A stretch of 64,000 nucleotides of DNA from Micromonospora mirobrigensis (lineage in GTDB: Bacteria > Actinomycetota > Actinomycetes > Mycobacteriales > Micromonosporaceae). Within the stretch, counting starts at the first letter, position 1, and each line of letters opens with the position of its first letter. This document shows, one piece after another, positions 37,018 to 51,093 of the stretch. The position numbers and the translations under genes were made by a program. Under the pieces are notes generated by a model. That model was not told where the DNA came from. It did not search any database and was given only the letters and a program-made list of their open reading frames with translations. Location: assembly GCF_900091555.1 (NCBI RefSeq), contig NZ_FMCX01000007.1:62001-126000 (forward strand). The letters run 5' to 3'.

Positions 37018-37994
37018 GCGAGCCCCCGCAGCGCCGGCACCAGCACCTCGGCGATCTCCTTGAGCTGGGTGGCCGGTTGCAGCGAACCGATCCGGATCAC
37101 CAGGTGCCGGGCGCCCGCCCGGACGTAGCCGGCGAGCCACTCGGCGCACTCCTCGGCCGTGCCGTTGCCGTACGCCTGGATCTGCGCCATGAAGCCCAGC
37201 GGGCGGCCGTAGTAGTGCTGGACGTACTCCTCCAGCTCCTCCTCGGCCCGCAGCCGGTCCGGGTTCACGTTGATCGTGGCGTAGAAGGCGCCGGTGATCG
37301 ACCCCTCCGGGCGCCCCCGCTCGGCGGCCAGCTCACCGATCCGCTGCCAGCCCGCCGCGTACGCCTGCGGGGTGGGCAGGAACGGCATCCAGCCGTCGTA
37401 GCGTTCCGCGACCCGGGCCAGCACCCGGGGCGTGTCGCTGCTGGCCAGCCAGACCGGCGGGCCCTGCGGGGTGGCCGGCGGGGGCAGTCGGTCCAGTCCC
37501 CGCCCGACGGCGTGCCGGCCGGTGAAGTCCGGCCCACCGCCGGTGCGGCTCGCCCAGGCGGCCCGCCACAGCGCCACCGTGTCGTCGAGCCGCCCGGCCC
37601 GGCCGGTGAACGGGATGCCGAGCTGCTCGAACTCCTCCTCGGTCTGCGGCACCGGGAACCCGGCGCCGACGCCGAGGGTGAGCCGGCCCCGGGCCACCTG
37701 GTCCAGGCTGGCAATCATGTTGGCGCCGATCAGCGGTGGGCGGAGCACGGCGGTGATCGCCGCGGTACCGATGGTCACCCGGGAGGTGGCCGCCGCCACC
37801 GCGGCGAGCACCACCAGCGGGTCCAGTCGGGGCCGGGCGAACAGCGAGTCGCCCGTCCAGAGCGAGTCGAAGCCCAGCTCCTCGGCCTGCTGGGCGAAGT
37901 CCAGCAGGGGCGCGGCGCTGAACTCGCCGGTCATCGCCAGTTCCCGGGTCGGTAGCAGCACCCCGACGCGGGGCTGCGACTGTGCGTTGGTCAT
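37014..37994 (-). CDS. LLM-class (luciferase-like) flavin- or F420-dependent oxidoreductase
   Basis: A 326-residue luciferase-like TIM barrel (VGVLLPTRELAM, FDSLWTGDSLFARPR, VTIGTAAITA, LTLGVGAGF). These enzymes act as FMN monooxygenases or F420-dependent dehydrogenases, and sequence alone does not decide which. It sits between the AMP-ligase and TEII genes and overlaps the latter. It could oxidise the alkyl chain or a carbonyl intermediate. The ATG is at 37994. Confidence 0.86.
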   Translation of the reverse strand: MTNAQSQPRVGVLLPTRELAMTGEFSAAPLLDFAQQAEELGFDSLWTGDSLFARPRLDPLVVLAAVAAATSRVTIGTAAITAVLRPPLIGANMIASLDQVARGRLTLGVGAGFPVPQTEEEFEQLGIPFTGRAGRLDDTVALWRAAWASRTGGGPDFTGRHAVGRGLDRLPPPATPQGPPVWLASSDTPRVLARVAERYDGWMPFLPTPQAYAAGWQRIGELAAERGRPEGSITGAFYATINVNPDRLRAEEELEEYVQHYYGRPLGFMAQIQAYGNGTAEECAEWLAGYVRAGARHLVIRIGSLQPATQLKEIAEVLVPALRGLA

Positions 37995-38045
37995 CTCGTT
38001 CCGTCCTTGTTCGAGGCGGGGATGCGCGGCGGGCGGGGTGCCCGG

Positions 38046-39611
38046 TCAGGCGGCCGCGGGTACGGCCAGCAGGCGCTCGCGGACCGTGCGGCGCAGGATC
38101 TTCCCGGACGGGTTGCGGGGCAGGTCGTCCACGACGGTGTAACCGACCGGGATCTTGAAGTCGGCGATCCGGCCCTTGAGAAAGAGCATCAGCTGCCGCG
38201 GGGTCACCTGGTGGCCCTCGCGCAGCAGCACGCAGGCGTGCACCGCCTCGCCCCAGTTCTCGTGCGGCACGCCGACCACGGCGACGTCGGCCACCGCCGG
38301 GTGGTCGCCGATCGCCCGCTCCACCTCGGCCGGGTAGATGTTCTGCGCGGCGACGATGATGGTGTCGTTGATCCGGTCGCAGAGGAACAGGTAGCCGTCC
38401 TCGTCGAGGTAGCCGGCGTCGCCCATGTGCAGCCACTCCCCGACCAGCGTCTTCGCCGTCGCCTCGGGCAGGTTCCAGTAGCCCAGCATCCGGGCGCCGG
38501 TCCGCAGGCAGACCTGGCCGATCTCCCTCGGCGGCAGCACGTGGCCGTCGCCGTCGACGATCTTGATCTCGACCCCGGGGCAGGCCAGCCCCGCCGACCG
38601 CATCCGCGGGCTGCCCTTGACGTGGTCGACCGGGCGCAGGCAGACCGCCACGCTGCCGGTCTCGGTGCTGGCGTAGATCTGGGCGAAGTCGCAGTCCATC
38701 ATCTCCAGGCACTGCTCCAGCAGCGACTCGGAGATGGGCGCCGCGCCGTAGGTGACCTTGCGCAGCGACCGGAACGTCTCCCTGGTGACCTCCGGCTCGG
38801 CGAGCAGCATCTGCAACATGGCCGGGGCCATGTAGGTGACGCTGACCCGGTGCCGGGCGATCAGGCGTACGGCGTCCTGGGCGACGAAGGCGCGCATCAC
38901 CACGTTCGGCACCCCGGCCACGAAGCCGTGCATGAACCAGGCGAACCCGGCGATGTGGAACCCGGGCAGCGCGATCAGGCTGACGTCGCCGGGCCGCCAG
39001 TCGATCCAGTCCCGGATGCCCTCCCCGGCCGCCTCCGGGAAGGCGAAGAAGCTGCGGTGGGCCAGCATCGCGCCCTTGGGCAGGCCGGTGGTGCCGCTGG
39101 TGTAGAGCTGCACCACCGGGTCGTCCCGCCCGGTCCCCGGATCCAGGTCAGCGGCGGACGCCCCGGCCTTCCACGCGGCCAGGCCGGCGCCCCGGTCGGT
39201 CGCCGAGTCGACCTGGACCACCCCGCGCAGCCCCGGCAGCTCGCCCCGGATCCGCTCCACCACCGGCAGGTACTCGCCCTCGGCGAAGAGCAGCTCCGCG
39301 CCGGAGTCCCGGACGATGTGGTCGACCTCCACGGCGGTCAGCCGCCAGTTGATCGGCACCAGCACCAGGCCCGCCTTGGCGCAGCCCAGGGCCAGGTCGT
39401 AGTAGTGCTCGGACTCCTTGCCGAGGAACGCCACCCGGGCGCCCCGGCGCAACCCGGCGGTGAGCAGCGCGTGCGCTGTCCGGTTGCTCGCCGCGTGCAG
39501 CTGCCCGAAGGTAAGGCTGCGGTCCTCGCAGATCACCGCGGTGTCGTCCGGGTGGGCGGCGGCGTTGGCCGCGGACGCCGCGGTCAACGTGTCGATCGTC
39601 GTACGGGTCAT
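38046..39611 (-). CDS. AMP-dependent fatty acyl-CoA/ACP ligase
   Basis: A 521-residue ANL-family adenylating enzyme: P-loop YTSGTTGLPKG, the ASTETG motif, the GEWLHMGDAGY hinge region and the C-terminal Lys in NPSGKILRR. It activates a carboxylic acid as acyl-AMP and transfers it to CoA or an ACP. Located directly downstream of the PKS, it may load a starter fatty acid or re-activate a released chain. The ATG is at 39611. Confidence 0.9.
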   Translation of the reverse strand: MTRTTIDTLTAASAANAAAHPDDTAVICEDRSLTFGQLHAASNRTAHALLTAGLRRGARVAFLGKESEHYYDLALGCAKAGLVLVPINWRLTAVEVDHIVRDSGAELLFAEGEYLPVVERIRGELPGLRGVVQVDSATDRGAGLAAWKAGASAADLDPGTGRDDPVVQLYTSGTTGLPKGAMLAHRSFFAFPEAAGEGIRDWIDWRPGDVSLIALPGFHIAGFAWFMHGFVAGVPNVVMRAFVAQDAVRLIARHRVSVTYMAPAMLQMLLAEPEVTRETFRSLRKVTYGAAPISESLLEQCLEMMDCDFAQIYASTETGSVAVCLRPVDHVKGSPRMRSAGLACPGVEIKIVDGDGHVLPPREIGQVCLRTGARMLGYWNLPEATAKTLVGEWLHMGDAGYLDEDGYLFLCDRINDTIIVAAQNIYPAEVERAIGDHPAVADVAVVGVPHENWGEAVHACVLLREGHQVTPRQLMLFLKGRIADFKIPVGYTVVDDLPRNPSGKILRRTVRERLLAVPAAA

Positions 39612-39635
39612 GACGGCTCCGATCGTGGGGACGGG

Positions 39636-45005
<5,370 letters not shown>

Positions 45006-45037
45006 TGCCGTTCCTCCTGGTCAGCTGGGGTGGGCGG

Positions 45038-45484
45038 TCAGGCCCGGTAGAGGTCACGCAGGACGTCGTCGACCAGCGCCCGGTCGTCGGCCGGCGCCGC
45101 GGCGCGCGCCGGCGTCGGCGCGGCCGGTGGCGCGACGAGCACGTCGGCCAGCAGGTCCTCGGCGAGGTGGTCGAGCAGCCGGCCCACGGTGGGCTGGTTG
45201 AACAGCACGTTGGCGTTGATGGTGCGGCCGAGCAGCCGCTCCAGCCGGGACTTGACCTCGGTGATGAGCAGCGAGGTCATCCCCAGGTCGAAGTAGCTGA
45301 CGTCGTGCGGCAGCTCCTCGTCGTCGGTCATCAGCAGCGCCGTGCGGACCTCCTGGGCGACCAGCGCCTCCAGCGCGTCGCGCCGCTCGGACGGGGCGAG
45401 CGCGGCGATCCGCGCGACGGCGGGCGTGCGGGTGCTGTCGGCGGGCGGCGCGACGGTGTCGTCGGCGCGTACGGTGTCGACCAC
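45038..45484 (-). CDS. Discrete acyl carrier protein, extended
   Basis: A 148-residue protein with an ACP/PCP core (about 45-115; carrier Ser in LGMTSLLITEVKSR) and Pro/Ala-rich tails at both ends. GTG 45484 follows AGGAGGAG. It is the first gene of the PKS operon, 32 bases before the PKS. With the docking helix of the PKS it may donate a starter or accept the finished chain. It is longer than the fatty-acid-type ACP at 32087. Confidence 0.87.
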   Translation of the reverse strand: MVDTVRADDTVAPPADSTRTPAVARIAALAPSERRDALEALVAQEVRTALLMTDDEELPHDVSYFDLGMTSLLITEVKSRLERLLGRTINANVLFNQPTVGRLLDHLAEDLLADVLVAPPAAPTPARAAAPADDRALVDDVLRDLYRA

Positions 45485-45566
45485 GGCGGTCTCCTCCTGG
45501 GCAGACGGTCCCGATCCGCGCGGAACCTGCGCTCCGGCACGGCGGGTACGCCGCGCTCACCTGGCG

Positions 45567-45609
45567 ATTCAAGCGAGGTGACCTGACGCTGTGCTGACAC
45601 GGCGCTGAT
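45567..45609 (-). promoter_or_regulatory. SARP-type direct repeats and -10, ACP-PKS operon
   Basis: On the minus strand ATCAGCG (45609-45603), GTCAGCA (45598-45592) and GTCAGGT (45587-45581) start 11 bp apart. The last is followed after 8 bp by TTGAAT (45572-45567). This promoter would drive the six genes 45484 to 35720. Confidence 0.72.
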
Positions 45610-45708
45610 CGCTGCCGTCCGCTGTGGCTGGTACGACGCGCCGATGTCACGAAGCTGGGTTCCCATCGTTGGAACAGCTCAGTATCGTCAGCGCGGGGTG
45701 ATGAAGTG

Positions 45709-46503
45709 ATGACGCAAACGAGCCAACGGGTGCGGCCGGTGGGGCAGCTGCTGCGACACTGGCGGGAACGGCGTCGGCTCAGCCAGCTGGAGCTGGCGTT
45801 GCAGGCCGAGATCTCCACCCGGCATCTCAGTTTCGTGGAGACCGGGCGTTCCACACCGAGCCGGGAGATGGTGATCCGGCTCGCCGAGCAGTTGGCGGTG
45901 CCGCTGCGGGAGCGCAACCAGTTGCTGATGGCGGCCGGCTACGCCCCCGTCTACACCGAGAACTCGCTGGAGTCGCCGGCCCTGTCGGTGGTCCGGGAGG
46001 CGGTCCGGCAGGTGCTGGTCGGCTACGAGCCCTATCCGGCGGTGGTGCTGGACCGGGGCTGGAACGTGGTCGACGCGAACGCGAGCATCGCGGTGCTGGC
46101 CGAGGGGGTGGATCCCCGGCTGCTGGCCCCGCCGATGAACGTGCTGCGGGCCAGCCTGCACCCGGACGGCATGGCGCCCCGGATCGTCAACCTCGCCCAG
46201 TGGCGCGAGCACCTGCTGGAGCGGCTGCGCCGCCAGGTGGCGATGACCGGCGACGAGGAGCTGACCGCGCTGCACGAGGAGGTCCTCGACTACCCGTGCC
46301 CGCAGCGCGCCGAGCCGGAGCCGGCCGGCGGCGGGGCGATCGCGGTGCCGCTGCGGCTGCGCCACGGCGACCGGGAGCTCTCCTTCATCAGCACGGTGAC
46401 GACCTTCGGCACGCCGATGGACGTCACCGTGGCGGAGATGACCATCGAGTCGTTCCTGCCGGCGGACGCCGCGACGGTGGACTTCCTGCGTTCGGTCCAC
46501 TGA
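45709..46503 (+). CDS. XRE/MmyB-family transcription regulator
   Basis: A 264-residue regulator with an N-terminal XRE helix-turn-helix (about 10-66: LLRHWRERRRLSQLELAL, STRHLSFVETGRSTPSREM) and a C-terminal MmyB-like ligand domain (about 85-260) whose known structures hold a fatty-acid-like ligand. It is divergent from the PKS operon, with its start about 100 bp from the SARP repeats at 45581-45609, so it may feed chain or lipid status into PKS expression (inference). GTG 45706 is an equally possible start. Confidence 0.9.
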   Translation: MTQTSQRVRPVGQLLRHWRERRRLSQLELALQAEISTRHLSFVETGRSTPSREMVIRLAEQLAVPLRERNQLLMAAGYAPVYTENSLESPALSVVREAVRQVLVGYEPYPAVVLDRGWNVVDANASIAVLAEGVDPRLLAPPMNVLRASLHPDGMAPRIVNLAQWREHLLERLRRQVAMTGDEELTALHEEVLDYPCPQRAEPEPAGGGAIAVPLRLRHGDRELSFISTVTTFGTPMDVTVAEMTIESFLPADAATVDFLRSVH

Positions 46504-46519
46504 GGAGCACGGTCGGCGT

Positions 46520-46562
46520 GTAAGGCGACCGTCAGAGCGGCGTCAGCCGGTGCCGACAGGAT
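46520..46562 (+). promoter_or_regulatory. SARP-type direct repeats and -10, accD-type gene
   Basis: GTCAGAG (46531) and GTCAGCC (46542) are 11 bp apart; a weaker GTAAGGC at 46520 keeps the phase. CAGGAT (46557-46562) follows the last strong repeat after 8 bp. It precedes the carboxyltransferase gene at 46637. Confidence 0.62.
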
Positions 46563-46636
46563 CGTGGCGGGGTGACCGATCCGTTCGCGACACCCGCGCC
46601 CCGGTCGGCCCCCTCTCGTTCCTAAGGGGAGCCACG

Positions 46637-48202
46637 ATGATCGCTGACACCACGTCCGGCCTGCCGGTGCACCGGATGCGACCACTGGTCGCCCGGCCCA
46701 CCACGGAAGCCGGGCTCGGACCTTCCGGCCCGGCCGCCATGGCCGGCGCCCCACCGGCCGCGGCGGAGGCCGCCCCGCCGCCACTCGCCGACGCCCGGTC
46801 CCGGATCGAGGCGCTTGTCGATCCCGAGTCCTTCGAGGAGTTCGGCAGCCGGGTCCGGCACCGGACGGTGGCCTTCGACATGGCGCGGAAGCGGCCGGCG
46901 GGCGACGGGGTGGTCACCGGCCACGCCCGGATCGCCGGCCGGCCGATCGGACTTTTCGCGCAGGATCCCGGCGCGCTGGGCGGCTCGCTCGGCGAGATGC
47001 ACGCCGCGAAGATCCTTCAGGTGATGCGCCAGGCCGAGCGGGCCCGCACCCCGGTGGTCGGAATCATCGACTCCGGTGGGGCGCGGATCCAGGAAGGGGT
47101 GGCGGCCCTCGACGGGTACGGCGGGATCTTCCACGGCAACGTCCGGCTCTCCGGGCGGGTGCCGCAGGTCAGCGTGGTGCTCGGCCCGTGCGCCGGCGGG
47201 GCCGCGTACTCCCCCGCGCTGACCGACATCGTCATCATGCGGCGTACCGGTGCGCACATGTTCCTCACCGGGCCGCGGGTGGTGCAGGCCGTCACCCGGG
47301 AGGACGTGACCGCCGCCGACCTGGGCGGCGCCGACGTGCACTCCCGGCACTCGGGGCTGGCCCACCTGGTCGCCGACGATGCCGCCGGGGCGCTGGAGCT
47401 GGCCAGCCAGGTGCTGTCGTACCTGCCGGGCTCGTGCTGGGAGCCGGCGCCGATGGGGGTGCCCGCGCCGGCCGAGGCGATGCCGGCCCTGCCGGACAAT
47501 CCGCGGGCCAGCTACGACGTACGCAGGGTGGTGCGCGGTGTCGTCGACGCCGGCAGCTTCCTGGAGCTGCAACCCCGCTACGCCCGCAACCTGGTCACCG
47601 GCTTCGCCCGGATCGAGGGGCGGCCGGTGGGCGTGGTGGCGAACCAGCCGATGGCGCTGGCCGGGGTGCTCGACATCGCCTCCTCGGAGAAGGGCGCCCG
47701 GTTCGTCCGGCTCTGCGACGCGTTCGGGCTGCCGCTGGTGGTGCTGGTCGACACCCCCGGTTTCCTGCCCGGCAGCAAGCAGGAGTCCGGCGGGGTGATC
47801 CGCAAGGGCGCCAAGCTGCTGTACGCCTTCGCCGAGGCGACCGTGCCCCGGGTGACGGTGGTGCTGCGCAAGGCGTTCGGCGGGGCGTACATCGTGATGA
47901 ACTCCCGCTCGCTCGGCGCCGACGCGGTCTTCTGCTGGCCGGACGCGGAGATGGCGGTGATGGGCGCGGACGCGGCGGTGGACGTCATCTTCCGCCGGGA
48001 GTTGCGGGACGCCCCGCACCGCCAGGCGGAGCTGGTGGAGCGCTACCGCGCCGAGGCGATGGCGCCGCACCTCCCGGCCGAACGGCTCTCCGTCGACGAG
48101 ATCATCGCCCCGGAGCGGACCCGGTCCGCGGTGGCCGCCTCGCTGCGCTCGCTGGCCGGCGCCGTACGCCTCGGGTTCCGGCACGACAACCTGCCACAGT
48201 GA
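46637..48202 (+). CDS. Acyl-CoA carboxylase carboxyltransferase (beta) subunit
   Basis: A 521-residue AccD/PccB-type subunit with two crotonase-like halves: VGIIDSGGARIQEGV and GPCAGGAAYSPAL in the first, LVVLVDTPGFLPGSKQE and VVLRKAFGGAYIVMNS in the second. It transfers CO2 from carboxybiotin to acyl-CoA. Asp/other residues that set acetyl- versus propionyl-CoA preference were not resolved. No biotin-carrier subunit is encoded here, so it would use one from elsewhere. It has its own SARP promoter; the likely role is malonyl-CoA supply for the PKS and fatty-acid enzymes. The ATG follows AAGGGGAG. Confidence 0.9.
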   Translation: MIADTTSGLPVHRMRPLVARPTTEAGLGPSGPAAMAGAPPAAAEAAPPPLADARSRIEALVDPESFEEFGSRVRHRTVAFDMARKRPAGDGVVTGHARIAGRPIGLFAQDPGALGGSLGEMHAAKILQVMRQAERARTPVVGIIDSGGARIQEGVAALDGYGGIFHGNVRLSGRVPQVSVVLGPCAGGAAYSPALTDIVIMRRTGAHMFLTGPRVVQAVTREDVTAADLGGADVHSRHSGLAHLVADDAAGALELASQVLSYLPGSCWEPAPMGVPAPAEAMPALPDNPRASYDVRRVVRGVVDAGSFLELQPRYARNLVTGFARIEGRPVGVVANQPMALAGVLDIASSEKGARFVRLCDAFGLPLVVLVDTPGFLPGSKQESGGVIRKGAKLLYAFAEATVPRVTVVLRKAFGGAYIVMNSRSLGADAVFCWPDAEMAVMGADAAVDVIFRRELRDAPHRQAELVERYRAEAMAPHLPAERLSVDEIIAPERTRSAVAASLRSLAGAVRLGFRHDNLPQ

Positions 48203-48312
48203 CCGTCGCCGCCGGCGGCCGCCGCGCCCTCCCCCGGGTCGGCGGCCGCCGCGGCGTGTCCGGGCCGCTCCGCGCTCCCCGGCGGGCTCCGATGGTGTCG
48301 GTGCGCCCCCTG

Positions 48313-48414
48313 TCGAGCTGATGTCGTGAACGACTCGGCGTCGGGGGCCGGTGGCGGCTCCCGCGGGGAGCCCGGGAAGCGGGCTGCCGTGAATCGTCTG
48401 CGACATCAGCTCGA
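48313..48414. repeat. 14-bp perfect inverted repeat arms, 74 bp apart
   Basis: 48313-48326 is the reverse complement of 48401-48414, and similarity continues imperfectly inward for about 14 bases. It lies in the 318-bp gap 48203-48520 between convergent genes, which holds no gene. It could be a small non-autonomous element or a long terminator stem. Confidence 0.55.
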
Positions 48415-48470
48415 AAGGACGGCCGAGGTCGGGTGCCGTCCTGGCCGGCACGGTGACGGGCGCGCGGACG

Positions 48471-48506
48471 CCGCCGGCGCCGCCCGGTGGTGGGCGGCGC
48501 CGGCGG
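48471..48506 (-). terminator. 15-bp perfect hairpin after the desaturase gene
   Basis: A 15-bp stem (48471-48485 with 48492-48506) and 6-nt loop, 14 bases past the desaturase stop. It is GC-only and without U-tract. Probably the terminator between the convergent desaturase and carboxylase genes. Confidence 0.65.
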
Positions 48507-48520
48507 CGGCGGACGGTGGG

Positions 48521-49579
48521 TCAGGCCGTGGCGGGGGCGACCACGGTGGGGCCGCTGCGGGCGTCATCGCTGACCTTGCCCAGGTAGCGGGCCACCTCCA
48601 GGTACGACCGCCACACCGGCACCTCGTAGTACGGGATGTCGTGCTCACGGCAGTACTCGATCACCATCGGCCGGACCTTGCGCAGGTTGCCCCGGGGCAT
48701 GCTCGGGAACAGGTGGTGCTCGATCTGGTAGTTCAGCCCGCCGTACATGAAGTCGGTGAACCGGGTGGAGCGGATGTTGCGTGAGGTGAGTACCTGCCGG
48801 TGCAGCCAGTCCAGCTCGACGTCGTTGTGGTGCACCACCATGCCCTTGTGGTTCGGGGCGAAGACGGCGCCCAGGTAGAAGCCGAAGATGGCCTGGTTGA
48901 GCAGGATGAACACGAGCGCCTTCAGCGGCGACATGGCCAGGAAGACCGCCCCGGTGAAGAGCACCGCGTGCACCAGCACCAGGCCGAGCTCCAGTCGCGG
49001 CGACCGGAGCTGCCCGGCCCGGGCAGCCTTGAAGCCGGAGGCGTGCAGCCGCCACGCCTCCTGGCCGAGCAGCACGAAGAACATGATCGACTGGAAGCGG
49101 ATGACGAACCGGCGGAACCTCGTCGTCCCCTTCACCGGCATCTCGGTGACGTGGAAGATGACCTGCCGGCGCAGGGTGTCCGGGTCTCGGTCGAGGTTGT
49201 TCGGGTTGCTGTGGTGCCGGTTGTGGTGGTTGACCCACCAGCCGTAGGCGGTGCCCATCAGCAGGTTCATGTGCAGGATGCCGAGGAACTCCGACTGCGA
49301 CTTGGCCTTGCTGATCTGCTTGTGGCCGGTGTCGTGGGCGATGAACCCGGTCTGCACGAAGGCCAGCCCCAGCCCGACGGCGACCACCAGCTGCCACCAG
49401 GAGTCCCCGAGCAGGAACAGCGCGACCCAGCACGCGGCCATCAGGGCCAGGTTGGAGGCGATCTTCCATGTGAAGTAGCCGTGGGTGGCGTCCATCAGAC
49501 CCGCCCGCCGCACCCGGGCCGCGAGGTCCTCGAACGTCCCGGTCGGAGATATCACGATCGTCGGTGTCTGGGCTGTCAT
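48521..49579 (-). CDS. Membrane fatty acid desaturase
   Basis: A 352-residue acyl-lipid/acyl-CoA desaturase with the three iron-binding His boxes HDTGH, HHNRHH and QIEHH and four hydrophobic segments (TM pairs about 38-75 and 195-245). It inserts a cis double bond using O2. It may desaturate the alkyl chain of the product. The ATG at 49579 follows GGAGAG. It is transcribed from its own SARP-type promoter, divergent from the KASIII-like gene. Confidence 0.92.
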   Translation of the reverse strand: MTAQTPTIVISPTGTFEDLAARVRRAGLMDATHGYFTWKIASNLALMAACWVALFLLGDSWWQLVVAVGLGLAFVQTGFIAHDTGHKQISKAKSQSEFLGILHMNLLMGTAYGWWVNHHNRHHSNPNNLDRDPDTLRRQVIFHVTEMPVKGTTRFRRFVIRFQSIMFFVLLGQEAWRLHASGFKAARAGQLRSPRLELGLVLVHAVLFTGAVFLAMSPLKALVFILLNQAIFGFYLGAVFAPNHKGMVVHHNDVELDWLHRQVLTSRNIRSTRFTDFMYGGLNYQIEHHLFPSMPRGNLRKVRPMVIEYCREHDIPYYEVPVWRSYLEVARYLGKVSDDARSGPTVVAPATA

Positions 49580-49614
49580 GCTGCGCTCTCCTTCGACGAC
49601 ACACCTGTGCGTCA

Positions 49615-49657
49615 ACCCTGACAACCACCCCTGATGCCGTCCTGACGTCGGGCTGAC
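49615..49657 (-). promoter_or_regulatory. SARP-type direct repeats and -10, desaturase gene
   Basis: On the minus strand GTCAGCC (49657-49651), GTCAGGA (49646-49640) and ATCAGGG (49635-49629) are 11 bp apart. CAGGGT (49620-49615) follows after 8 bp. Back to back with the plus-strand repeats at 49676. Confidence 0.68.
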
Positions 49658-49675
49658 CGCCGGGTCGGCGGGCCC

Positions 49676-49715
49676 GTCAGCGCGGTGTCAGCGCCGGGTC
49701 AGCCCGCTGTCCGGT
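49676..49715 (+). promoter_or_regulatory. SARP-type direct repeats, first KASIII-like gene
   Basis: GTCAGCG (49676), GTCAGCG (49687), GTCAGCC (49698) and GTCCGGT (49709) in an exact 11-bp register, the cleanest array in the window. A -10 hexamer is less clear here than at the other sites. The gene starts at 49857. Confidence 0.68.
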
Positions 49716-49856
49716 TCCCGGCAGGGCAGATGTTGCGTGCACCGCACGATGCATCCGACGCAACTTCACCACCGTGCGAAGGCGGACGGTGGGACTTCCG
49801 ACACTGCCCCGGCGCCGGTCACCACCGTGGCCCGCGCAGACGAAAGAGGGTGCGAC

Positions 49857-50876
49857 GTGCGATTCGAGCGGACCATCTACCTGACCGGGACCGGAACCTT
49901 CCTTCCGCCGGTCGTACCTGTGCGACCGGCCGTGGCGGCCGGCCTGATCGGCGAGGCCCACCGCGATCTGGGCTACGAGTCGGTCGCCGTGGCGGAGGAC
50001 ACCTCCGCCGTCGACATGGCGGTCGAGGCGGCCCGGGTGGCCGTCCGCCGCTCGGGCCTGCCGCAGGACGAGTACGGCCTGGCCCTGCACGCCAGCCTCT
50101 GGTTCCAGGGCCTGGACATGTGGGCCTCGGCCAGCTACGTGGCCAACCGGTCGATTGGCACCGGCGCCCTCGCCTTCGACGTGCAGCAGCGCTCCAACGG
50201 CGGGATGGGCGCGCTGCACCTGGCCGCCACCTACCTGTCCACCGGCGCGGCCACCGCGGCCCTGGTCACCACCGGCGACCGGTTCGCCGCGCCCGCCTTC
50301 GACCGGTGGGGTTCGGAGTTCTACTCGCTGTTCGGCGACGCCGGAACGGCGATCGCGCTCTCCACCCGGACCGGCTTCGCCCGGATCCTCGCCTCGGCGG
50401 TCGCCGCCGACAACGGCCTGGAGCCGTGGGGCCGGGGCAGCACCCCGTTCGGCACCGCACCGGGACAGGTCGCCCCGGTGCCGGTGCTGCTGCGCGCCGC
50501 GCAGCACGCCGCCACCCCGGAGGCGGAGGGTTCCTGGGAACGCATCGAGGCGCGGATCCTCCAGGTGCGCGACGAGGTGCTCGCCGACGCCGGCGTCGGG
50601 GTGGAGGACGTCGCCCGGGTGGCACAGCCCTTCATCCACCGGGGCGGCGGCCAGGGCGAGAACTACGACCTGCTCGGCTTCGGCGAGAAGAAGAGCACCT
50701 GGGAGCTGGGCCGCGAGGTCGGGCACCTGGGCGCCGGTGACCAGGCCGCCGGCCTGAACCACCTGCTGGAGCGCCGGCTGGTCGGCCCCGGCGACCTGGT
50801 GCTGATGGTCGGCGTCGGGGTCGGCTTCAGCTTCACCGCCACCCTGCTCGAGGTGACCGACCCGCCGCGCTGGTGA
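49857..50876 (+). CDS. KASIII-like protein with Ser at the active-site Cys position (copy 1)
   Basis: A 339-residue thiolase-fold protein of the FabH superfamily. Where FabH has the nucleophile Cys (DVAAVCSGF in the intact enzyme at 31045) this has FDVQQRSNGG, so Ser113. The catalytic His is kept (His261, FIHRGGG). The Asn motif is replaced by GHLGAGDQ. Similar Ser- or Cys-His-Asp variants, such as DpsC and CerJ, act in starter selection or acyl transfer rather than condensation (established for those). GTG 49857 has GAGGG upstream. A near-twin follows at 51094. Confidence 0.88.
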   Translation: MRFERTIYLTGTGTFLPPVVPVRPAVAAGLIGEAHRDLGYESVAVAEDTSAVDMAVEAARVAVRRSGLPQDEYGLALHASLWFQGLDMWASASYVANRSIGTGALAFDVQQRSNGGMGALHLAATYLSTGAATAALVTTGDRFAAPAFDRWGSEFYSLFGDAGTAIALSTRTGFARILASAVAADNGLEPWGRGSTPFGTAPGQVAPVPVLLRAAQHAATPEAEGSWERIEARILQVRDEVLADAGVGVEDVARVAQPFIHRGGGQGENYDLLGFGEKKSTWELGREVGHLGAGDQAAGLNHLLERRLVGPGDLVLMVGVGVGFSFTATLLEVTDPPRW

Positions 50877-50949
50877 GCCGTCCCTTCCACCGGGGGTCGT
50901 CCGCATCGCGGGCGGCCCCCGGCCCGCCGCTGACCTGGGCGGACGGTCC

Positions 50950-50981
50950 GTCAGCGTGGTGTCAGGGCCGGGTGCCACGCT
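50950..50981 (+). promoter_or_regulatory. SARP-type direct repeats and -10, second KASIII-like gene
   Basis: GTCAGCG (50950) and GTCAGGG (50961) are 11 bp apart. CACGCT (50976-50981) follows after 8 bp. A GC hairpin with a mismatch at about 50890-50922 just upstream may end the previous transcript. Confidence 0.65.
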
Positions 50982-51093
50982 GCCGTGGCAGCTGCCGGTC
51001 CCGGCCCGCCGCGCGGCGTCGCGCGGCGGCACCGGACCGGCCTCCCCCGCCACCCGTCGCGGCGCGACGGGCGCACACGAGAAGAGGTGCGAG

